A stretch of 26,703 nt of DNA, from the NCBI GenBank assembly GCA_945919165.1, contig CAMEIZ010000006.1:1-26703 (forward strand), given 5' to 3'. Each line of letters begins with the position of its first letter. Position 1 is the first letter of the stretch. Below are positions 23,128-26,703 of the stretch, in pieces. Made by a program: the position numbers and the translations under genes. The stretch comes from an uncultured Traorella sp. GTDB lineage: Bacteria; Bacillota_I; Bacilli_A; Erysipelotrichales; Erysipelotrichaceae. The notes beneath the pieces were generated by a model. It was not told the origin of the DNA. It did not search any database and saw only the letters and a list, made by a program, of their open reading frames with translations.

Positions 23128-23853
23128 TTGGAAAGAAGCAGTAGAATATTAAGTGTATTTGTTGCATTGGGACTTTTAACTGCGTGTTTGTTTGGCAGTA
23201 TCCGATATCACGCATTTAATTTCAATTACTATAAGAGTGAGTATGCAAAGCTGAATACAGCTGAAAACATTGGGATGAGCGAGGAAGGTTTGTTGGCAGC
23301 TACTCAAACTCTGTTGGATTATTTAAATGATCAGCGTCAGGATATCAGCTGTGTACAAAATGTAAAAGGAATTGAACGTGAGGTATTTGATCAAAGAGAG
23401 AGTGATCACATGATTGATGTGAAGAATCTTTATTTAAATGCCCGTATGATTTGTCTTGCGATCATATTGCTGGGAGTGATTTCTTTGGTGATACAAGCTG
23501 TTTTTGTCAAAGTGAAAGGATATGATGTTAAAGCTTTGTTTGTTGATTTGAGGCTTGGATTTAGACAGGTTATATTGGCTTTTATCATTGTAGTTGGTTT
23601 TCTTTTATTATCAGCCTTAATTGATTTTAATGCTTTTTGGATTTCCTTCCATCAACTGTTTTTCAGAAACGATTTATGGCTGTTGGATCCTTCTGTTTCC
23701 ATCATGATTAATATGTTTCCAGAGGAGTTTTTCTTTGGTATGGTTGTTCGAATTATGTTGACTTTTATTGTGACTTTCGTTGGAGGATGTCTGGTGTTTT
23801 CACAGATATTTAAACGCACAGCAGAAAAATTTTCCATTGAAAATCAGCATTGA
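23128..23853 (+). CDS. TIGR01906/DUF1461 integral membrane protein
   Basis: This 241-residue protein has an N-terminal hydrophobic segment, an extracytoplasmic loop and three further membrane segments. The loop has the family pattern YAKLNTAENIGMSEEGLLAAT, then REVFDQRESDHMIDVKNLY, as in the DUF1461 group (shown in parts). Function is unknown. The start is a TTG with GGGTGA 6 bases upstream; an in-frame stop at 23119-23121 prevents any earlier start and no ATG is available before the first membrane segment. It follows the Mbeg1-like gene by 38 bases and is probably in the same transcript. Confidence 0.83.
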   Translation: MERSSRILSVFVALGLLTACLFGSIRYHAFNFNYYKSEYAKLNTAENIGMSEEGLLAATQTLLDYLNDQRQDISCVQNVKGIEREVFDQRESDHMIDVKNLYLNARMICLAIILLGVISLVIQAVFVKVKGYDVKALFVDLRLGFRQVILAFIIVVGFLLLSALIDFNAFWISFHQLFFRNDLWLLDPSVSIMINMFPEEFFFGMVVRIMLTFIVTFVGGCLVFSQIFKRTAEKFSIENQH

Positions 23854-23865
23854 TAGTGTTAAAAT
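23837..23865 (+). promoter_or_regulatory. Promoter of maf
   Basis: TTGAAA (23837-23842) and TAAAAT (23860-23865) are 17 bases apart. The -35 box lies inside the last codons of the upstream membrane-protein gene. Confidence 0.75.
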
Positions 23866-23889
23866 TTTTTTAGAAAGAAGTGTTGAAAA

Positions 23890-24453
23890 ATGAGAAGAGT
23901 ATTATTAGCCAGTGAATCTCCAAGACGCAGAGAACTGATGAATATCAGCGGTATTCCTTTTTCATGTGCCAGTGCCAATTTAAAAGAAGTTATGGATGAA
24001 TCATTGCCCATTGAAGAAAGAGTGATGAAAGTTGCTTATGACAAAGCCAGAGCAGTATTAGATACGCATCCCGAAGAATTTGTCATTGGTGCGGATACCA
24101 TTGTCGTAGTGGATGATATGATTCTGGGAAAACCAAAAGATGAAGAGGATGCGAGAAATATGATGCATCGACTCTCAGGGAAAACTCATGATGTGATTAC
24201 AGGAGTATCTTTGCTGAGCAAAACGGTCAATGAATGCTTTTATGAACGTACTAAAGTAACATTCAATCAGCTTAGTGAAGAAGATATTGATCGCTATATC
24301 AAATGTAAAGAATATCATGACAAAGCAGGAGGATATGCCATCCAGGGAAAAGGCATGCTGTTTGTTAATCGTATTGAAGGGGATTATACGAATGTGGTTG
24401 GTTTACCTATGTCACATTTAGTACAGGAATTAAAGAAATATGTAGAAATATAG
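23890..24453 (+). CDS. maf: Maf family nucleoside triphosphate pyrophosphatase
   Basis: Maf proteins hydrolyse non-canonical or pyrimidine nucleoside triphosphates (dTTP/UTP type in the YhdE branch) and are linked to arrest of septum formation. The 187-residue length is normal. Motifs are LASESPRRRELM at the start, GADTIVVVDD with catalytic-type D69, GKPKDEEDA and the C-terminal DKAGGYAIQGKG and IEGDYTNVVGLP. The ribosome site is weak (AAGAAG), 13 bases upstream. It has its own promoter and terminator. Confidence 0.96.
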   Translation: MRRVLLASESPRRRELMNISGIPFSCASANLKEVMDESLPIEERVMKVAYDKARAVLDTHPEEFVIGADTIVVVDDMILGKPKDEEDARNMMHRLSGKTHDVITGVSLLSKTVNECFYERTKVTFNQLSEEDIDRYIKCKEYHDKAGGYAIQGKGMLFVNRIEGDYTNVVGLPMSHLVQELKKYVEI

Positions 24454-24474
24454 GTTTTATCCTATATTTTTTTT
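24446..24474 (+). terminator. Terminator of maf
   Basis: A 9-bp stem (AAATATAGG 24446-24454 with CCTATATTT 24461-24469) with a 6-base loop is followed by a run of Ts to 24474. The left arm overlaps the maf stop codon. Confidence 0.85.
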
Positions 24475-24500
24475 GGTTTTTGTTGTAGAATAGATATAGT
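24473..24500 (+). promoter_or_regulatory. Candidate promoter of the small lipoprotein gene
   Basis: TTGGTT (24473-24478) and TATAGT (24495-24500) are 16 bases apart. The predicted start would fall on the ribosome site (GGGAGAGG at 24504-24511), so the match may be fortuitous. Confidence 0.35.
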
Positions 24501-24515
24501 CTAGGGAGAGGTATT

Positions 24516-24947
24516 ATGAAAAAAATAATTGCTGTTTTATGTATTCTGTGCTTAGCTGCTTGTCAGGAAAAACCAAATGAAACCAAAACCACTGTTTGTG
24601 AAGGTGAAATCAATGGTGTCAGTATTACCAATACATATGAATATGAAGATGACAAGATTCTCAAGCAGACATCAGTCAATGTCATGGATTTGAAGGGTAT
24701 TGATGAAGACATGGTATTGAATTCAGTGGAACAATTTAAGGAAAGTATTAGTGGTATAAAGGGAATCAGCTATGAGTATACAATTGAAAATCAAGTACTC
24801 AATGAAAAGGTTATCATCGATTATACTCAAACTAGTATGAAAGAACTGCTTGATTCCAATTTGGTTACAGGAGAAGAAAATGCTGCATATGTATCCTATG
24901 AACAAACCATTGAAGGTCAAAAAGAAGCCGGATTTACTTGTAAATAA
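24516..24947 (+). CDS. Small lipoprotein (YehR/DUF1307-like)
   Basis: This 143-residue protein has a signal peptide with lipobox LAAC (Cys16), so it is a predicted membrane-anchored lipoprotein. The body has the pattern of the YehR/DUF1307 group: a beta-rich N-terminal region (CEGEINGVSITNTYEYEDD), a helix (VEQFKESISGIKGI) and VIIDYTQTSMKELLDS near the end. The function of that family is unknown. A strong GGGAGAGG lies 4 bases before the ATG. It stands alone between two terminators. Confidence 0.75.
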   Translation: MKKIIAVLCILCLAACQEKPNETKTTVCEGEINGVSITNTYEYEDDKILKQTSVNVMDLKGIDEDMVLNSVEQFKESISGIKGISYEYTIENQVLNEKVIIDYTQTSMKELLDSNLVTGEENAAYVSYEQTIEGQKEAGFTCK

Positions 24948-24972
24948 AGATTTGTGAAAACAAATCTTTTTT
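24946..24972 (+). terminator. Terminator of the small lipoprotein gene
   Basis: A 9-bp stem (AAAGATTTG 24946-24954 with CAAATCTTT 24961-24969) with loop TGAAAA is followed by TTT. It overlaps the stop codon. Confidence 0.85.
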
Positions 24973-24975
24973 AAT

Positions 24976-25001
24976 AATAAAAAAGCTGATCGATGATCAG
25001 C
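24976..25001 (-). terminator. Terminator of the asparaginase/Nudix pair
   Basis: A 7-bp stem (GCTGATC 24985-24991 with GATCAGC 24995-25001) with a 3-base loop is followed on the minus strand by TTTTT. It starts right after the asparaginase stop codon at 25003-25005. Confidence 0.75.
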
Positions 25002-25002
25002 A

Positions 25003-25983
25003 TTAGTATTCTTCAAATATTTCTTTTATTTTCTTACGGTCATGCGTATAGGAAAGAGCGAGTGATAGTAAAATACGTGCTTTTTGGGCACTTAAGGTAT
25101 TGGCTGCAATACAATATTCATGCGGATCAAAGATATGATCATTGAAAACAATTCCCAATGGGACTCGACTGGCACGTACAAATACGATGCCTTTTTTTGA
25201 GTTGGATTCGATTTTTTCCATCCATTCCTTTGAATAATTTCCATTACCGCTTCCTGCGATAATAATACCTTCATTTGAAGAAGAAAGATAATCCAGAATA
25301 GAAGCATCTGCACCAGCATAAAAATAGGCAATTGCTACTTTAGGCAATTCATTAGGAAGATTCTTTGAAAAAATGGAATGAAGAGTATGGTGCTTAAAAG
25401 TCTTTGAAAAGAAATACACATGTTCATCTTGCATATAACCAAGACAGCCAAATGATTTCTGATCAAACGCATCAATTTTATAGTTGTTCACTTTTTGAAT
25501 GTCTCTTCCTGAATAAATCGTATTGGAAAATAAAACCATGACACCCTGAGCGATTGCTTCTGCAGACGCAGCAAGTGAAATTGCCTGATAGAGGTTGTAA
25601 GGACCATCGGCACTGGTAGCAGTTGCTGGACGCATAGCACCTGTCATGACGACAGGTTTTTCTGAATGTACGCAAAGATTTAAAAAATAAGCTGTTTCCT
25701 CAATCGTGTCTGTTCCATGTGTGACCACAATTCCATCTACATTTTGTTGTTCAATCAGACAATTGATCGTCTTTACCAATGTCAGCCAGCTGTTTTCATT
25801 CATTTCATTGCTGTCAACATTTAAAAGCTGTACTTCACGAATATTGGCTAGTTTTGCTACATTGGGAATGGATTTTAGGATATCATCAACACTGATTTCA
25901 CCGGCATGATAGGCTACAGTTTTTCCTTTTTCACCTATTCCGGCAATTGTGCCTCCTGTTGCGACAACGACAATGTTTTTCAT
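25003..25983 (-). CDS. L-asparaginase (cytoplasmic, type II-like sequence)
   Basis: This enzyme hydrolyses asparagine to aspartate and ammonia. At 326 residues it has the two signature blocks: ATGGTIAG at the N-terminus with T12, and VTHGTDTIEETAYFL with T91-D92. The block MTGAMRPATATSADGP and the SGRDIQKVN lysine complete the active site. No signal peptide is seen although the sequence looks more type II than type I, so a cytoplasmic location is predicted. The ATG overlaps the Nudix stop by 4 bases, so the pair is co-translated. Glutaminase side activity cannot be judged. Confidence 0.94.
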   Translation of the reverse strand: MKNIVVVATGGTIAGIGEKGKTVAYHAGEISVDDILKSIPNVAKLANIREVQLLNVDSNEMNENSWLTLVKTINCLIEQQNVDGIVVTHGTDTIEETAYFLNLCVHSEKPVVMTGAMRPATATSADGPYNLYQAISLAASAEAIAQGVMVLFSNTIYSGRDIQKVNNYKIDAFDQKSFGCLGYMQDEHVYFFSKTFKHHTLHSIFSKNLPNELPKVAIAYFYAGADASILDYLSSSNEGIIIAGSGNGNYSKEWMEKIESNSKKGIVFVRASRVPLGIVFNDHIFDPHEYCIAANTLSAQKARILLSLALSYTHDRKKIKEIFEEY

Positions 25984-26546
25984 TTAAAATCTCCCCATTT
26001 AGACAAAAGTTTACGATAGATATTCTTCATCATCCACTCTTCACTGACATAGTTTTCTACTTCTTTGACAGGAATCCATAAAACTCCATTGGTTTCGTTT
26101 TGATTTAAGATCAAAGATTCTTTTTCATCTGCTTCAAACAAATAGGTAAGATTTAAATGAAGATGAGAACTGACATATTCATTCTTTTTTATATGTCCAT
26201 CAACTGTCAAGACTTCTAAAGAAAAGGGTTGGTCGGATAAAAAACGAGCATGACGGATACCGCTTTCTTCTTGCAGCTCTTTTTGCGCCACTTTTAACAG
26301 ATTCTCTTCACCATCAGCATGACCTCCAAGCCAAGCCCATGAGTTATAGATTTTATGATAAATCATCAAAACTTTGTCAGCATCAGGATTTACAATCCAA
26401 CAGGAAGAAGAAAAATGCATCCATGGATTTGTACGAAAAAGAAGATCTGAATGCAGATCCATGGCTTTTAAAAGAAAGGCTTTGTCTTTTTCTTCCTGTT
26501 CATTAAAAGGTTTATAAGAGTTAATTGTATTTCTTAAGTTTTTCAT
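25980..26546 (-). CDS. Nudix hydrolase
   Basis: This 188-residue protein has the Nudix box GHADGEENLLKVAQKELQEE followed by SGI; the usual Arg of the REUxEE core is Lys here. Flanking family residues are present: HFSSSCWIVN and KVLMIYHKIYNSWAWLGGHADG. The opening MKNLRNTINSYKPFNEQEEKDK is typical of this Nudix subgroup, so the ATG at 26546 is correct. The substrate (a nucleoside diphosphate derivative) is unknown. No Shine-Dalgarno sequence is visible before the ATG, and the nearest -10-like boxes suggest a leader of only about 5-10 bases. Confidence 0.9.
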   Translation of the reverse strand: MKNLRNTINSYKPFNEQEEKDKAFLLKAMDLHSDLLFRTNPWMHFSSSCWIVNPDADKVLMIYHKIYNSWAWLGGHADGEENLLKVAQKELQEESGIRHARFLSDQPFSLEVLTVDGHIKKNEYVSSHLHLNLTYLFEADEKESLILNQNETNGVLWIPVKEVENYVSEEWMMKNIYRKLLSKWGDFK

Positions 26547-26560
26547 AATGTTATGGTAGC

Positions 26561-26566
26561 ATTGTA
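26561..26566 (-). promoter_or_regulatory. Candidate -10 box of the Nudix/asparaginase pair
   Basis: On the minus strand TACAAT lies 14 bases before the ATG. The -35 box is uncertain: TTGAAA is 20 bases away. TTGAGT (26576-26581) with TACCAT (26553-26558) at 17 bases is an alternative. Either would leave a very short leader. Confidence 0.35.
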
Positions 26567-26592
26567 TTTTGAAAAACTCAAGTGATTTTCAA

Positions 26593-26621
26593 TTGTATAA
26601 ATAATAGAATTATGTTACTAT
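26593..26621 (+). promoter_or_regulatory. Promoter of the right-end gene, consistent with a leaderless transcript
   Basis: TTGTAT (26593-26598) and TACTAT (26616-26621) are 17 bases apart. The expected transcription start is at or next to the ATG at 26628, and no Shine-Dalgarno sequence lies between. Confidence 0.5.
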
Positions 26622-26627
26622 CAAATC

Positions 26628-26703
26628 ATGTTAAAAATTCAAGCAGCAAATGAAAATGATATTCAAACAATTATTCAACTCAATATGGATTTAATTCATC
26701 GAT
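26628..26703 (+). CDS. Probable GNAT acetyltransferase, first 25 codons
   Basis: The frame opens at the ATG and runs off the window end. The translated start MLKIQAANENDIQTIIQLN has the spacing of hydrophobic and acidic residues (I-A-DI-I-L) seen at the start of GNAT acetyltransferases. No diagnostic motif is within the window. The gene is divergent from the Nudix gene and lacks a Shine-Dalgarno sequence. Confidence 0.5.
   Translation, partial: MLKIQAANENDIQTIIQLNMDLIHR

Noticed and set aside
25478..25909. Open frames antisense to or out of frame with the asparaginase
   Set aside because: Low-complexity translations within a well-conserved gene; no start signals.
1..26703. tRNA, rRNA, CRISPR arrays, transposases, phage genes, attachment sites
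   Set aside because: No cloverleaf, repeat-spacer array, terminal inverted repeats or recombinase-type sequence was seen by eye; a dedicated search could still find short elements.

Overview
The window looks like a chromosomal segment of a low-GC, spore-forming member of the Bacillota. The sufCDSUB gene order, the sporulation genes yunB and ylbJ, and the strong AGGAGG-type ribosome sites and TTGA/TATAAT-type promoters all point that way. An Erysipelotrichia-like gut lineage is my best guess, but that is inference. No rRNA, tRNA, CRISPR array, insertion sequence or phage gene was seen. No gene-free stretch exceeds about 255 bases.

Region 1 (1-10113, + strand) is a tungsten/molybdenum module. 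It starts with the tail of an oxyanion ABC-transporter ATPase. Then come two MoeA metal-insertion proteins (the second fused to a periplasmic-binding-protein-like domain), MoaA, MoaC, a MogA/MoaB-type adenylyltransferase and a MOSC-ThiF fusion. A predicted CcpA cre site separates these from a tungsten-type aldehyde:ferredoxin oxidoreductase (AOR), a 74-residue ThiS/MoaD-like carrier, a 2[4Fe-4S] ferredoxin and an iron-dependent alcohol dehydrogenase. The genes are tightly packed, several overlap by 4 bases, and the set ends at a strong hairpin terminator. Read together: take up the oxyanion, build the pterin cofactor, load it into AOR, oxidise aldehydes to acids with ferredoxin as acceptor, or reduce them to alcohols with the dehydrogenase. 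No MoaE is present.

Region 2 (10189-13307, - strand) holds a GNAT acetyltransferase with a GyrI-like protein, and a two-gene set of exported foldases: a membrane-anchored parvulin and a PrsA-like lipoprotein. The foldase promoter has three 11-bp tandem boxes upstream that resemble a PhoP/OmpR-family site.

Region 3 (13562-18237, + strand) is a complete SUF iron-sulfur assembly operon, sufC-D-S-U-B, with its own terminator. An Nfu-type iron-sulfur scaffold gene nearby (19173-19409, -) carries an in-frame amber codon.

Region 4 (18312-20771) has sporulation-linked genes: yunC and yunB on +, and a YuiD-type membrane protein and a short YlbJ-like protein on -.

Region 5 (20833-24972, + strand) has an unrecognised 408-residue protein, an Mbeg1-like alpha/beta hydrolase with a possible frameshifted tail, a DUF1461-type membrane protein, Maf pyrophosphatase and a small lipoprotein.

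Region 6 (24976-26703) has an asparaginase with a Nudix hydrolase on -, and the first 25 codons of a probable acetyltransferase on +. The two divergent starts both lack a Shine-Dalgarno sequence.
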